Assembly (NCBI RefSeq): GCF_017052585.1
Contig: NZ_JAFFHZ010000001.1
Span: forward strand, 3,948,001-4,012,000
DNA: 64,000 bases
DNA from: Paenibacillus apiarius
Lineage (GTDB): Bacteria; Bacillota; Bacilli; Paenibacillales; Paenibacillaceae
Direction: 5' to 3'
Positions within the stretch are counted from its first letter, which is position 1; every line of letters starts with the position of its first letter. A model generated the notes under the pieces. The model was not told the DNA's origin. It saw only the letters and a program-made list of their open reading frames with translations, and searched no databases. Positions 8,710 to 18,065 of the stretch are shown one piece after another. Made by a program: the position numbers and the translations under genes.

Positions 8710-9780
8710 ATGTTGCGGACACGAGGATTACGACAAGGGGCGCTCGCGGTCATGCTGACACTGCCTTTATTGCTTAGCGCATGCGGAGGAAGCGACGGAG
8801 CGATAGATCAGCCGCCTGCCGATGTGGAGGCGCAAATGTTGACTGCCGCGGAGGGGAAGACCAGCTCGCTCGGGACAAGCCCGTCTTTGCAGGATGAAGC
8901 GCACATGAATGCCAATATGACGGTGTTCGTGCAGGACCGCCACGGTTATTTGGCCCCGATCTCATATCAATGGGATGCGGACAATACGAAGTCGCTGGCG
9001 CAAGCGTCCTTGGAACTGCTTGTAGACGGAGGCACGCATAAAGAGAAGTTGCCGTCCGGATTTACAGCGACGCTCCCCAAAGGGACAACCGTAACGAACT
9101 TGACGCTTAAGCCGGATCAGAAGCTCGCTATCGTCGAGCTGTCGAAGCAGTTTGCTAACTATGAACCGGCAGAGGAGCGTAAAATATTGGAGTCGATCAC
9201 ATGGACGCTGACCTCTTTGCCTGAAATCGAGAATGTCCAGCTGTGGATGGATTCGCAGAAGTTGAATGAAATGCCAGTGGATGGCACGCCGCTCGATGTG
9301 CCGCTAAACCGCCAGTTCGGAATTAACGTGGAGAAGTCGGACACGGTCAGCTATTTGCGCTCGATGCCGGTCACGCTCTATTTTTCCAGCTACAACGAGG
9401 ACGGGAAATCATATTTTGTTCCGGTTACGCGCCTGATCGAACCTTATGACGAGCCTGTCCAGGCAACGCTTGAGCAAATGATCGAAGGTCCGCTGGATAA
9501 GAAAGCGATGGCGATGGCCGCTACGAAGGAAACGAAAATTAACGGTATCTCCCGCGCGGGCGATACGCTGACGGTCGACTTGGCAGACAGCATGTTCGCT
9601 GAAGGAGATCCGATTCCCGCGGAGCTGCTTAAATCCGTCGTGCTGTCGTTAACAGAGCAGAAAGGCATTGCCAAGGTGCAGGTCAAAATAAACGGAATAA
9701 CGGATATTCAAGGCACTGATAAGAAAGACTATTCTGTGCCGGTTGCACGTCCCGTAGTGAATTTGGCTTGGAAAGGTTGA
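8710..9780 (+). CDS. gerM: GerM-type sporulation/germination lipoprotein
   Basis: A 356-residue lipoprotein: a signal segment ends in LLSAC with the lipid-modified Cys at about residue 25, followed by a low-complexity linker. Two copies of the GerMN beta/alpha domain follow (about residues 70-195 and 215-345), each with the NLTLKPDQKLAIVELS-like and DTLTVDLADSM-like strands. In B. subtilis GerM is made in the mother cell and is needed for proper sporulation and germination. There, too, it stands next to rph and rdgB, as here. AAGGAGGTT (8692-8700) nine bases before the ATG decides the start; an in-frame ATG 93 bases upstream lacks a site. Confidence 0.88.
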   Translation: MLRTRGLRQGALAVMLTLPLLLSACGGSDGAIDQPPADVEAQMLTAAEGKTSSLGTSPSLQDEAHMNANMTVFVQDRHGYLAPISYQWDADNTKSLAQASLELLVDGGTHKEKLPSGFTATLPKGTTVTNLTLKPDQKLAIVELSKQFANYEPAEERKILESITWTLTSLPEIENVQLWMDSQKLNEMPVDGTPLDVPLNRQFGINVEKSDTVSYLRSMPVTLYFSSYNEDGKSYFVPVTRLIEPYDEPVQATLEQMIEGPLDKKAMAMAATKETKINGISRAGDTLTVDLADSMFAEGDPIPAELLKSVVLSLTEQKGIAKVQVKINGITDIQGTDKKDYSVPVARPVVNLAWKG

Positions 9781-9856
9781 TGATTTTCGCCAAGGTCTTT
9801 GGTAGAATAGGGGATGTTACTTTACGGATGACAGTGGAATTGTAGGAGGCACTTAC

Positions 9857-10642
9857 ATGAGAAGCAACGGACGAAAGGCGGATGATCTCCGCCCAATTAC
9901 GATTCGGACGAACACGAATAAATATGCGGAAGGATCCGTTATGATCGAAGTAGGCGACACAGTCGTTATGTGTACGGCTTCGGTCGATGAGAAAGTTCCC
10001 CCGTTTATGAAAGGTCAAGGCAAAGGGTGGATAACGGCGGAGTATTCCATGCTTCCGCGCGCGACGCAAGTTCGCAACCAGCGCGAATCGGCACGCGGCA
10101 AGGTAAATGGGAGAACGATGGAAATTCAACGCCTAATCGGACGCGCGCTGCGCTCTGTCGTGGATCTGCATGCGCTCGGCGAACGGACGATTACGCTCGA
10201 TTGCGACGTTCTTCAGGCAGACGGGGGGACGCGCACGACTTCGATTACGGGAGCATTTGTCGCCATGGCCATGGCCGTCAACAAGATTGCCAACCAGCAC
10301 TCGCTCCCGAAATTCCCGATCACCGACTTTTTGGCTTCTGTTAGCGTAGGGATTATTCAGGGTGAAACGCTGCTTGATTTAAATTATAGCGAAGACTCTA
10401 CCGCTAAAGTGGATATGAACGTCGTTATGACGGGTAACGGCAAATTCGTTGAAGTTCAAGGAACAGGCGAAGACAGCCCGTTTTCGCGTGAAGAATTGAA
10501 TGAACTGCTCGCCAGCGCAGAGAAGGGCATCATGAGTATCGTGGAACTGCAGAAGGAAGCGCTTGGCCCGATCGCGGACAAAATTGCCGTACAGGCGATG
10601 GCTGCTGCAGGGGGGGCTGACGGACATGGAAATCGCAAGTAA
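9857..10642 (+). CDS. rph: ribonuclease PH
   Basis: A 261-residue phosphorolytic 3'-5' exoribonuclease that trims the 3' extensions of tRNA precursors, using phosphate and releasing nucleoside diphosphates. The sequence is collinear with the family from [13 protein letters not shown] to the C-terminus. It carries the RNA-binding arginines ([14 protein letters not shown]) and the phosphate-site segment [16 protein letters not shown] is well placed before the ATG. Its 3' end overlaps the next gene by 17 bases, indicating translational coupling with rdgB. Confidence 0.95.
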   Translation: MRSNGRKADDLRPITIRTNTNKYAEGSVMIEVGDTVVMCTASVDEKVPPFMKGQGKGWITAEYSMLPRATQVRNQRESARGKVNGRTMEIQRLIGRALRSVVDLHALGERTITLDCDVLQADGGTRTTSITGAFVAMAMAVNKIANQHSLPKFPITDFLASVSVGIIQGETLLDLNYSEDSTAKVDMNVVMTGNGKFVEVQGTGEDSPFSREELNELLASAEKGIMSIVELQKEALGPIADKIAVQAMAAAGGADGHGNRK

Positions 10643-11267
10643 TACGATTATTATTGCGACTCAGAACAAAGGCAAGCTGAAGGAATTTCAGCTTGCCTTC
10701 TCTCCTCTGGGCAAGCAGGTGTTGAGCATGGCGGACTTCCCGCATATTCCGGACATCGAAGAAGACGGCGAGACCTTCGCCGAGAATGCGCTGAAGAAGG
10801 CGAAGACGATGGCGGAAGCTTTATCGCTTCCGGTGTTGGCCGATGATTCGGGGCTGTGCGTAGAACGCCTAGGCGGGGCGCCAGGCGTCTATTCCGCACG
10901 CTATGCAGGCGATCACGGCAATGACCAGGCCAACAATGCGAAGCTGCTGGCAGAGCTGGCGAAGCTGCCGCAGATGGATAGGGGAGCAGGCCTGCCGCTT
11001 GAGGCGGGAGCCCCGATACTGAGCCAGGCGCAATTTGTATGCGTGCTGGCGCTGTTCGATCCGGCTTCAGGTCAAGCCTTGGAAATACGGGGCACGGCTG
11101 ATGGTTATATTATCAACGAAGCGCGCGGCACGAACGGCTTCGGCTATGATCCTTTATTCTATCTGCCCGAGTTCGGCCGCACGATGGCTGAGCTGTCGCC
11201 AGAGGAGAAGCAAAGCATCAGCCATCGCGGAGATGCCATCCGGCAGCTTCGGCAGCAGCTGCGTTAA
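10626..11267 (+). CDS. rdgB: XTP/dITP diphosphatase (RdgB/HAM1 family)
   Basis: A 213-residue house-cleaning pyrophosphatase that hydrolyses dITP and XTP so that deaminated purines are not built into DNA or RNA. Signature pieces are the N-terminal [11 protein letters not shown] (phosphate-binding), [26 protein letters not shown] (metal-binding acidic residues), [15 protein letters not shown] and SHRGDA. The chosen ATG lies inside the end of rph and is preceded by a G-rich site (10611-10617). An insertion of about ten residues ([12 protein letters not shown]) lies before the [11 protein letters not shown] strand. It corresponds to B. subtilis ysnA in position. Confidence 0.93.
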   Translation: MEIASNTIIIATQNKGKLKEFQLAFSPLGKQVLSMADFPHIPDIEEDGETFAENALKKAKTMAEALSLPVLADDSGLCVERLGGAPGVYSARYAGDHGNDQANNAKLLAELAKLPQMDRGAGLPLEAGAPILSQAQFVCVLALFDPASGQALEIRGTADGYIINEARGTNGFGYDPLFYLPEFGRTMAELSPEEKQSISHRGDAIRQLRQQLR

Positions 11268-11292
11268 AACCGATTGAAAACAGCTATATATG

Positions 11293-11333
11293 AGACACCT
11301 GGCTGCATTATGCATGTTTAGGTGTCTTTTTCT
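11293..11333 (+). terminator. Terminator of the gerM-rph-rdgB cluster
   Basis: AGACACCT (11293-11300) pairs with AGGTGTCT (11320-11327), followed by a T-rich tail. The 19-base loop contains the palindrome TGCATTATGCA. Confidence 0.75.
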
Positions 11334-11353
11334 ATAAGGTTACTCAGATTTAG

Positions 11354-12715
<1,362 letters not shown>

Positions 12716-12823
12716 ATGGCGCAACTGACAGCCTGCCTGGATTATCGGTTGGGTGTGGCTGAGAGGAGAATTTCGCCCGGATAACGTTCGTAATAAGATG
12801 AACTCATCGCATCATTCATTCAG

Positions 12824-12847
12824 CGCAGCCGCGAGGCTGCGTTTTTT
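12824..12847 (+). terminator. Terminator of metY
   Basis: A 7-bp GC-rich stem (12824-12830 with 12835-12841) with a GCGA tetraloop is followed by six T. Confidence 0.88.
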
Positions 12848-12916
12848 CAATATGGGATGAGGCTGTGCGAGAAGCGATTGAACGTTGCCATCTGGTGAAG
12901 CGACAGTTTCAGTTAT

Positions 12917-12965
12917 ATAAAAGCCCCGCAGCGGCAGACGCCAGAACGTCCTGCCGGTACGGGGC
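12917..12965 (-). terminator. Terminator of asnB
   Basis: On the minus strand, GCCCCG...CCGGCAG...ACG pairs with CGT...TGCCG...CGGGGC across a 6-base loop and is followed by TTTT. It lies 19 bases beyond the asnB stop and faces the metY terminator. Confidence 0.85.
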
Positions 12966-12983
12966 GGGGGTTGAATTTAACCG

Positions 12984-14831
12984 CTACCAAGCCACACGTA
13001 TGTTATATTCTCTAAGCCATACGTCGACCTGGAGTAAGTAAGCGAACAACTGCGGGCCGGACATCAATTGGCCGAACCACGGCAGATGAGAGCTGGCCTC
13101 ATCGGAGGCGGCAATGCCGCGAATCCGCTCCGCATCGATGAACTGATGCAGCGGTGAGGTTGAATCATCGAGGCGTTCCAATGCTTTTCGACGCACGCTA
13201 TTCAAGTAATTCGGGTTATGTGTTTTCGGATAGGGGCTTTTCTTGCGGTACAGCACATCATCGGGCAGGACGCCCTCGAGAGCTTTGCGAAGCAGGCCCT
13301 TTTCCCGTCCGCCATAAGTTTTGATATCCCAAGGAATGTTGAAGACGTACTGGACCAAGCGATGATCGGTGTATGGCACGCGGACCTCCAAGCCGACGCC
13401 CATGCTCATCCGGTCTTTGCGATCGAGCAAAGTCGGCATGAAGCGAGTGATGTTCAAATACGACATCACCCGCATTCGCGTCGATTGGGCGTCTTCTCCA
13501 GGCAAGGGAGGCACTTCGTTGACCGCTTGCGCGTAGCGGTCAGCCACGTATTCCTCCGCACGGATGCGCTCCCTCACTTCGGGCTTGAGCAGGCTCGCCC
13601 GGAGCGTAGTTGAGAGCGCCCAGGGAAAAGTGTTGGCATTGAGCGCCTCTTCCCGGTGGAACCAAGGATAACCGCCGAACACCTCATCTGCGGCTTCCCC
13701 TGACAAAGCGACGGTCGCTCCGTGTTTAATTTCGCGGCAGAACCGCAGTAAAGATCCATCCACATCTGTCATGCCGGGCATATCCCGGACACGCACAGCG
13801 TCTTCCAAGGAAGCGACCAGCTCCGGTGTATCGAATTTAATCCAGTGATGCTCTGTGCCGAGCGCTTCAACCATACGTTGTATCCAAGGTTCATCCGCAT
13901 TCGGCTGGAAAGCGTGTGCTTTGAAGTGCTTATCATTATCCACATAGTCTACGGAGTACGTATGCACTCGGCCCAATCCATGCCGCTCGTAATGACGAAC
14001 GGATAAAGCGGTTAAGGCGCTTGAGTCCAACCCTCCTGACAGCAAGCTGCACACAGGCACGTCAGACACAAGCTGCCGCTCGACCGTATCCTCCAGCAGC
14101 ATGCGCACGTGCGCGGCGGTTTCTTCCGCATCTTCTTCATGTGGAGCGCTTTCGAGCTTCCAATATGTGCTTATCGCGAGACCGTTGTGATCATAGCGAA
14201 GCGTGCGTCCGGGACGAAGCTCGCGCAGGGCATCGTAAACCCCATGTCCCGGTGTCCGCGCTGGGCTGACCATCCAAATCTCTGCCATGCCTTCCAGACC
14301 AATGACAGGCTCGATATCGGGGTGTGCGAGGAGCGCCTTCGGCTCCGAACCGAATACGAACCATCCTTCGCCGCGCGCATAGAACAACGGTTTGACCCCC
14401 AGCCGATCGCGGGCCATGAACAGCCGCTGCTCGGCTTCATCCCAGATCGCAAATGCAAAAATACCGTTCAGCCGCTCTACGCAGGCATCCTTCCACTCCA
14501 GATAAGCGACGAGCAGCACTTCGGTATCACATTGTGTGAGAAATTGATGTCCGCGGCTTTGCAGCTCGGATCTCAATTCCTTTGTATTGTACAATTCACC
14601 GTTATAGGCGATGGCGAAGGCGCCGCGTTCTGTCTGGCGAATCATCGGTTGTGCGCCGTTTACCGGGTCAATGACGGACAAGCGCCGATGCCCTAATGCA
14701 CAGGGTCCGGAGATCCACGTTCCTTTGGCATCCGGGCCGCGAGCTGATAATGTTTCGGTCATTTGCTCTAAAATGCCGGAGCATTGGGTCAAGTCCCGGT
14801 GCCAGTCAATCCAACCAGTTATTCCACACAT
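12984..14831 (-). CDS. asnB: asparagine synthetase, glutamine-hydrolysing (AsnB/AsnO type)
   Basis: A 615-residue two-domain enzyme that makes asparagine from aspartate, glutamine and ATP. The N-terminal class II glutaminase starts MCGITGW, with Cys2 as nucleophile once Met is removed, and carries RGPDAKGTW and AYNGELYN. The C-terminal synthetase domain has the PPi-loop SLLSGGLDSSALTAL (about residue 265) and SGEAADEVFGGYPWF. A tail with the KKSPYPKTHNP motif is typical of the Bacillales AsnO branch, which in B. subtilis (about 614 residues) is sporulation-expressed. Placing it in the AsnO branch is by length and general likeness only. A GGAGAGGA site precedes the ATG. Confidence 0.93.
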   Translation of the reverse strand: MCGITGWIDWHRDLTQCSGILEQMTETLSARGPDAKGTWISGPCALGHRRLSVIDPVNGAQPMIRQTERGAFAIAYNGELYNTKELRSELQSRGHQFLTQCDTEVLLVAYLEWKDACVERLNGIFAFAIWDEAEQRLFMARDRLGVKPLFYARGEGWFVFGSEPKALLAHPDIEPVIGLEGMAEIWMVSPARTPGHGVYDALRELRPGRTLRYDHNGLAISTYWKLESAPHEEDAEETAAHVRMLLEDTVERQLVSDVPVCSLLSGGLDSSALTALSVRHYERHGLGRVHTYSVDYVDNDKHFKAHAFQPNADEPWIQRMVEALGTEHHWIKFDTPELVASLEDAVRVRDMPGMTDVDGSLLRFCREIKHGATVALSGEAADEVFGGYPWFHREEALNANTFPWALSTTLRASLLKPEVRERIRAEEYVADRYAQAVNEVPPLPGEDAQSTRMRVMSYLNITRFMPTLLDRKDRMSMGVGLEVRVPYTDHRLVQYVFNIPWDIKTYGGREKGLLRKALEGVLPDDVLYRKKSPYPKTHNPNYLNSVRRKALERLDDSTSPLHQFIDAERIRGIAASDEASSHLPWFGQLMSGPQLFAYLLQVDVWLREYNIRVAW

Positions 14832-14953
14832 GTTACGTTCATCCTCTCCGCATCAATCTGTCCCCCGGAAGACCGAACACACCGGGCAGCTGGAAGATTG
14901 AGATAATACCATGGGTATGCGCAAAACAGCATAAGATGTATGTCCATCGGGAG

Positions 14954-15172
14954 ATGATAAGAAAAACTCCTTATGAAGTTATTGAGGAGCGGCCGCGTGA
15001 GGCATACGCTGTGATGCTGCTGGAGACATACAGGTCATTCATGATGTTTTTTTGGCGAAGCCCATCGCTTGCGCGCGGCAGAAAAAAGGAGGTGTGCAAT
15101 GAAGCGCCAACCTTACTATGTGTCTGTTCAACAGCGGACAGTCGTAACGGATCCTACGTCCGGGAGGTATGA
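14954..15172 (+). CDS. possible small protein, uncertain
   Basis: An open frame of 72 codons begins MIRKTPYEVIEERPREAY and continues VMLLETYRSFMMFF. Its first about 45 codons have the look of real coding sequence. GGGAG directly abuts the ATG, which is poor spacing; an ATG at 14936 in the same frame is an alternative. The frame runs 74 bases into the next, better supported gene, so either the 3' part is not translated as shown or the frame is accidental. No family recognised. Confidence 0.3.
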   Translation: MIRKTPYEVIEERPREAYAVMLLETYRSFMMFFWRSPSLARGRKKEVCNEAPTLLCVCSTADSRNGSYVREV

Positions 15173-15410
15173 ATTTATTGTTGAAGCGACCGGAGCGGAG
15201 CGTGAGCATTTGCAGGCGTTGATTGATGATTTGGGGGATGCGGAGACCGATGCGTTCCGTAACTACTTCACGCTTATCATGCGTCAATCGAATGAAGAAA
15301 TAAACATGTCCTACCAGCAAAGAGTGCATGCGGTATATATGTACATTCATAAGCTCGGTAACGCTGATACGAAGCGCTTCGTGGAGCAAATGTTCGATCG
15401 GCAATCGTAG
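15099..15410 (+). CDS. conserved hypothetical protein (103 aa)
   Basis: I do not recognise this protein. It is 103 residues long, charged, without signal or membrane segments. The N-terminal half is beta-rich (QPYYVSVQQRTVV...RYEFIVEAT) and the C-terminal half helical (EREHLQALIDDLGDAETDAFRNYFTLI). AAAAAAGGAGG ends eight bases before the ATG, a very strong site that rules out the longer in-frame start. It is the first of three tandem small genes read in the same direction with gaps of about 38 and 49 bases, probably one transcript. Confidence 0.72.
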   Translation: MKRQPYYVSVQQRTVVTDPTSGRYEFIVEATGAEREHLQALIDDLGDAETDAFRNYFTLIMRQSNEEINMSYQQRVHAVYMYIHKLGNADTKRFVEQMFDRQS

Positions 15411-15448
15411 CCTTGGGAAAGGCACAATGTAATCGGAGGAGAGCAGAC

Positions 15449-15799
15449 ATGATCGAGATTAAAGCAACCAAATTCCGGCGGCCCGTGGAGATTGACGGGC
15501 GCTTATGCGCCGAGGTCGGCATCATTCCGGCAGATGACAAAGAAATTCCGCTGCTTGCATATATTGCCCCCGTCCGTAACGGCGGTTATGAATTGGTCCG
15601 CGTCGTGCGCAATGATGCAAGCATGGCTAACGATTGGTATGACAACAATATGCATACCGCATTTGAAGAAGTAGCGGCGGAAACCTTTATCACGAATGAT
15701 TACGGAGTGGATTTCAATGCCAAATCGCAATTTTTGGATGCCGTGTTAGGTTCGACTGAAGTTCGATATGCGGTCGATGACTTGTTCCAGATGGATTGA
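15449..15799 (+). CDS. conserved hypothetical protein (116 aa)
   Basis: A 116-residue acidic cytosolic protein of unknown function, with no motif recognised. The sequence alternates strands and helices (MIEIKATKFRRPVEIDGRLC...IPLLAYIAPVRNGGYELVRVV) and ends in a helix with YAVDDLFQMD. GGAGGAG (15435-15441) supports the ATG. It is the middle gene of the three-gene group. Confidence 0.72.
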   Translation: MIEIKATKFRRPVEIDGRLCAEVGIIPADDKEIPLLAYIAPVRNGGYELVRVVRNDASMANDWYDNNMHTAFEEVAAETFITNDYGVDFNAKSQFLDAVLGSTEVRYAVDDLFQMD

Positions 15800-15848
15800 T
15801 GCATGCAGCGGGTTCCGGCGAACTCCTTGGGAAAGGAGGTGAAAAGAA

Positions 15849-15977
15849 GTGACAGAACAATTCAAACAGAACAAAGGCAACAAATACGTTCATCAGAAGA
15901 AGCATGCCAATGCGGTCCTAGCCGGCAATCATAAGCATCCTGCGGAGAAAAACCCGTGGGAATTCATAAACAAATAG
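15849..15977 (+). CDS. small basic protein (42 aa), GTG start
   Basis: A 42-codon gene that a length filter would miss. It begins GTG ACA GAA and translates to MTEQFKQNKGNKYVHQKK, then HANAVLAGNHKHPAEKNPWE and FINK. The ribosome site AAAGGAGGTG (15834-15843) lies five or six bases before the GTG, among the strongest in the window. The product is rich in Lys, Asn and His, with no hydrophobic segment. It looks like a small nucleic-acid-binding or spore-type protein, but that is only composition. It follows the 116-residue gene by 49 bases. Confidence 0.62.
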   Translation: MTEQFKQNKGNKYVHQKKHANAVLAGNHKHPAEKNPWEFINK

Positions 15978-16012
15978 CGGATCGGATGCCTGTACGCATC
16001 TTGGAGGAACAA

Positions 16013-16044
16013 CGAAGGCCCTGCCAAGGAGGGCAGGGCCTTCG
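16013..16044. terminator. Perfect inverted repeat between convergent genes, probable terminator
   Basis: A 13-bp perfect stem (16013-16025 with 16032-16044) with a 6-base loop lies between the small-gene group and the convergent DUF4870-like gene. It has no U-run on the plus side and only TTGTT on the minus side, so termination would be weak or bidirectional. Confidence 0.55.
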
Positions 16045-16060
16045 AGCTGTATCGGAGACA

Positions 16061-16363
16061 TTAAAACGCTCCGCCTTCTCGCAATACGCGCACGCCCATA
16101 ATGACGTTCCAGATGACGATGAACAAAGAAGCGATCCCCATAATAATGACGAGACCGATACTTAACAAAAACTGGGCTGTAAAGAAGCTGATCAACGCCA
16201 TAACGATAAACGCATAGGGAAGAATGTGCGAAAACAATGCGCGGCCGGCATGATGCTTAATATATGGATCACTGGCCACGAGCCAAATTACAAGCGGTAA
16301 AATAAACCCGGCAAAGAATATGCTGAAATAGCTTAGCGAAGACAATATGTGTCGAGTCGACAT
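16061..16363 (-). CDS. DUF4870-like small membrane protein
   Basis: A 100-residue integral membrane protein. It has three hydrophobic segments: YFSIFFAGFILPLVIWLVA, then HILPYAFIVMALISFFTAQ, then a long one ending IVIWNVIMG. Between the first two, the loop DPYIKHHAGRALFSH matches the conserved xxHAxxAL(N) signature of DUF4870/Tic20-like small proteins. Function unknown. GGAG seven bases before the MSTRH ATG decides the start; a much longer in-frame extension upstream has none. Confidence 0.72.
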   Translation of the reverse strand: MSTRHILSSLSYFSIFFAGFILPLVIWLVASDPYIKHHAGRALFSHILPYAFIVMALISFFTAQFLLSIGLVIIMGIASLFIVIWNVIMGVRVLREGGAF

Positions 16364-16506
16364 GTTATTCTCCTCTCGTCCATAGTAAGAACAGTATATC
16401 AGATTATTTGGAATTCCATTACCGGCAACTACCCGATGTGCGCCAGCCATTATCAGGAGCTTGCAATTGATGCAGTCATCTACTTCCCGCATCAATTGCT
16501 GAACAC

Positions 16507-16531
16507 AAAAAAAGCCGCCTGTGCAGGCGGC
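16507..16531 (-). terminator. Terminator of the tRNA-Arg gene
   Basis: Minus strand: GCCGCCTG pairs with CAGGCGGC around a 2-base turn, followed by seven T. It sits 17 bases beyond the CCA end of the tRNA. Confidence 0.9.
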
Positions 16532-16547
16532 ATTATGTATTCGCAAA

Positions 16548-16624
<77 letters not shown>

Positions 16625-16654
16625 AGGTAAAGAAGAAAAATTAGAACATTTATG

Positions 16655-16683
16655 ATTTTAACAAAAAAATTCGTTTCATGCAA
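16655..16683 (-). promoter_or_regulatory. sigma-A promoter of tRNA-Arg
   Basis: Minus strand: TTGCAT (16683-16678), a 17-base spacer containing a T7 tract, and TAAAAT (16660-16655), about 30 bases before the tRNA 5' end. Confidence 0.65.
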
Positions 16684-16784
16684 CAGTTAAATCAGAAATA
16701 GATCATTATTATTTTTTGCATCCCTCTTGATCCGCCATTGCATCACGTTTATTATCCGCAGCGCACCCATGCAATGGATGGCTA

Positions 16785-16815
16785 TTGAACAGGAGGTAGC
16801 GCGGTATGTTATAAT
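16785..16815 (+). promoter_or_regulatory. probable promoter of the YsoA-like gene
   Basis: TATAAT at 16810-16815 is preceded by TGT (an extended -10 TGnTATAAT). TTGAAC at 16785-16790 lies 19 bases upstream, which is long, but the extended -10 would compensate. It is 110 bases before the start codon. Confidence 0.5.
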
Positions 16816-16924
16816 GCGATTGTAACCGCTCCCGGCAACGGTTTGATGCAAATACATAGGATACTAAATAGAAGAATACGTGTAAGTTCAAAGCAGTTGG
16901 TTTGTAAAGAAAGAAGGTGCTCGT

Positions 16925-17863
16925 ATGACGGAAGAACATTCCCCATCGACAAAAAATAAAGTCGTTCTATTTCCGAAAACGCATGATTACTATCAAATTG
17001 AACTAACCCGAATGTTGGAAACTGAACGGTACGGCGAGGCAATCTCTTTGCTGCGTTTTCTGCTGCAGTGCGACGGGGAGGATTCCCGCATTCGCGCAGA
17101 ATGGCACGCATTGCTGCAATGGCTGACTTCGGCGTTTCCGGAAGCAGAACGGCCTGAGGACGGTTGGCAACTCGGAGCCGGCGATCCCGGCGAGACTTCA
17201 TCTGCCGAAGAAGAAACGGAACGGGATATGCTCCGGCGTCAATTTCAAGAAAAGGTGCATGCGGATGAGCAATATACGGAGCGTCTGCTTGCTTCGCTTA
17301 CGGAAGGCGATATGGATGATCGCAAGCTATTGGTGCTTGAGCAGCTTGCGGCAGCGGAAGATGCGCGCGTAGACGAGGCGCTCATGCTTCTGCTGGAGGA
17401 GCGGGAGCTTCACCCGCTTCTGCAATTCAGCATATTGCAAACATTGAAGCGCAGAGGCGTCGAAGGTGAGATCCGCTTCATGCGCGGGCAAGAGATTATC
17501 GTTGCCGATGTGGAAGCGACGCCGCTCGAGCTTGCCTCGTTTCCTTCCGCCGCCATCGCGCCGGCAGAGAGAGTCAACGATGCCGCCTCGGTGCGTGAAC
17601 CGTCGCTGGCTTACTTTGCTCAAGAGATGTGGCATCAATATTTGAAGCTCATCTATGGTACGGAGCTTTATCGCACGCTGTGCGAGGGGGGGAAGTTGGA
17701 AGCGAATGCTTGGGCCGCGGCTTTGCATCGCATCGTGGCGCGTCTTTTGCACTTGGAAGAGGAAGAGTTCGAAGTAAAATCCATATACGGAATTACCGAT
17801 GAGCTGCGAATCGTATATGAGCGTGCTCTCCGTTCGCTTACTCGATCATTAAGCGGTGAGTAA
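16925..17863 (+). CDS. YsoA-like helical-repeat protein
   Basis: A 312-residue acidic cytosolic protein made of helical hairpins resembling TPR/HEAT repeats (for example HDYYQIELTRMLETERYGEAI and DDRKLLVLEQLAAAEDARVDEALMLL). A Glu/Ser-rich linker lies at about residues 85-100. In B. subtilis the TPR protein YsoA is encoded directly upstream of tig, the same place as here. The assignment rests on position plus fold type; I see no catalytic motif. Expected to be a scaffold or adaptor; partner unknown. Confidence 0.68.
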   Translation: MTEEHSPSTKNKVVLFPKTHDYYQIELTRMLETERYGEAISLLRFLLQCDGEDSRIRAEWHALLQWLTSAFPEAERPEDGWQLGAGDPGETSSAEEETERDMLRRQFQEKVHADEQYTERLLASLTEGDMDDRKLLVLEQLAAAEDARVDEALMLLLEERELHPLLQFSILQTLKRRGVEGEIRFMRGQEIIVADVEATPLELASFPSAAIAPAERVNDAASVREPSLAYFAQEMWHQYLKLIYGTELYRTLCEGGKLEANAWAAALHRIVARLLHLEEEEFEVKSIYGITDELRIVYERALRSLTRSLSGE

Positions 17864-17966
17864 GGGGAAGAAGCGGCTTAACCGCAATATCATTTTGAAC
17901 AAACTCTATAAATATAGCATATTGGATTGCGGCGATGCATGCTTTGAAGTGGCAAATACGCCCATC

Positions 17967-17995
17967 TTGAAAAAGTTTTCGTAGTCGGCTATACT
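17967..17995 (+). promoter_or_regulatory. sigma-A promoter of tig
   Basis: TTGAAA (17967-17972), a 17-base spacer, and TATACT (17990-17995), overlapped by a second TATAAT three bases on. It is the strongest vegetative promoter match in the window, 70 bases before the tig start. Confidence 0.8.
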
Positions 17996-18065
17996 ATAAT
18001 GGTTATTCTGGACGTGTTATGGTACACTCTAGCCATGTGATTTTTTTTGGAGGGGAAGGCATAAA

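Noticed and set aside
12748..12790. TPP-riboswitch-like piece (GGGTGTGGCTGAGAG...CCCGGATAAC) after metY
   Set aside because: The second conserved half (CTGATCTGGATAATGCCAGC type) is missing and no gene follows; a terminator and a convergent gene lie downstream. Chance likeness or a dead fragment.
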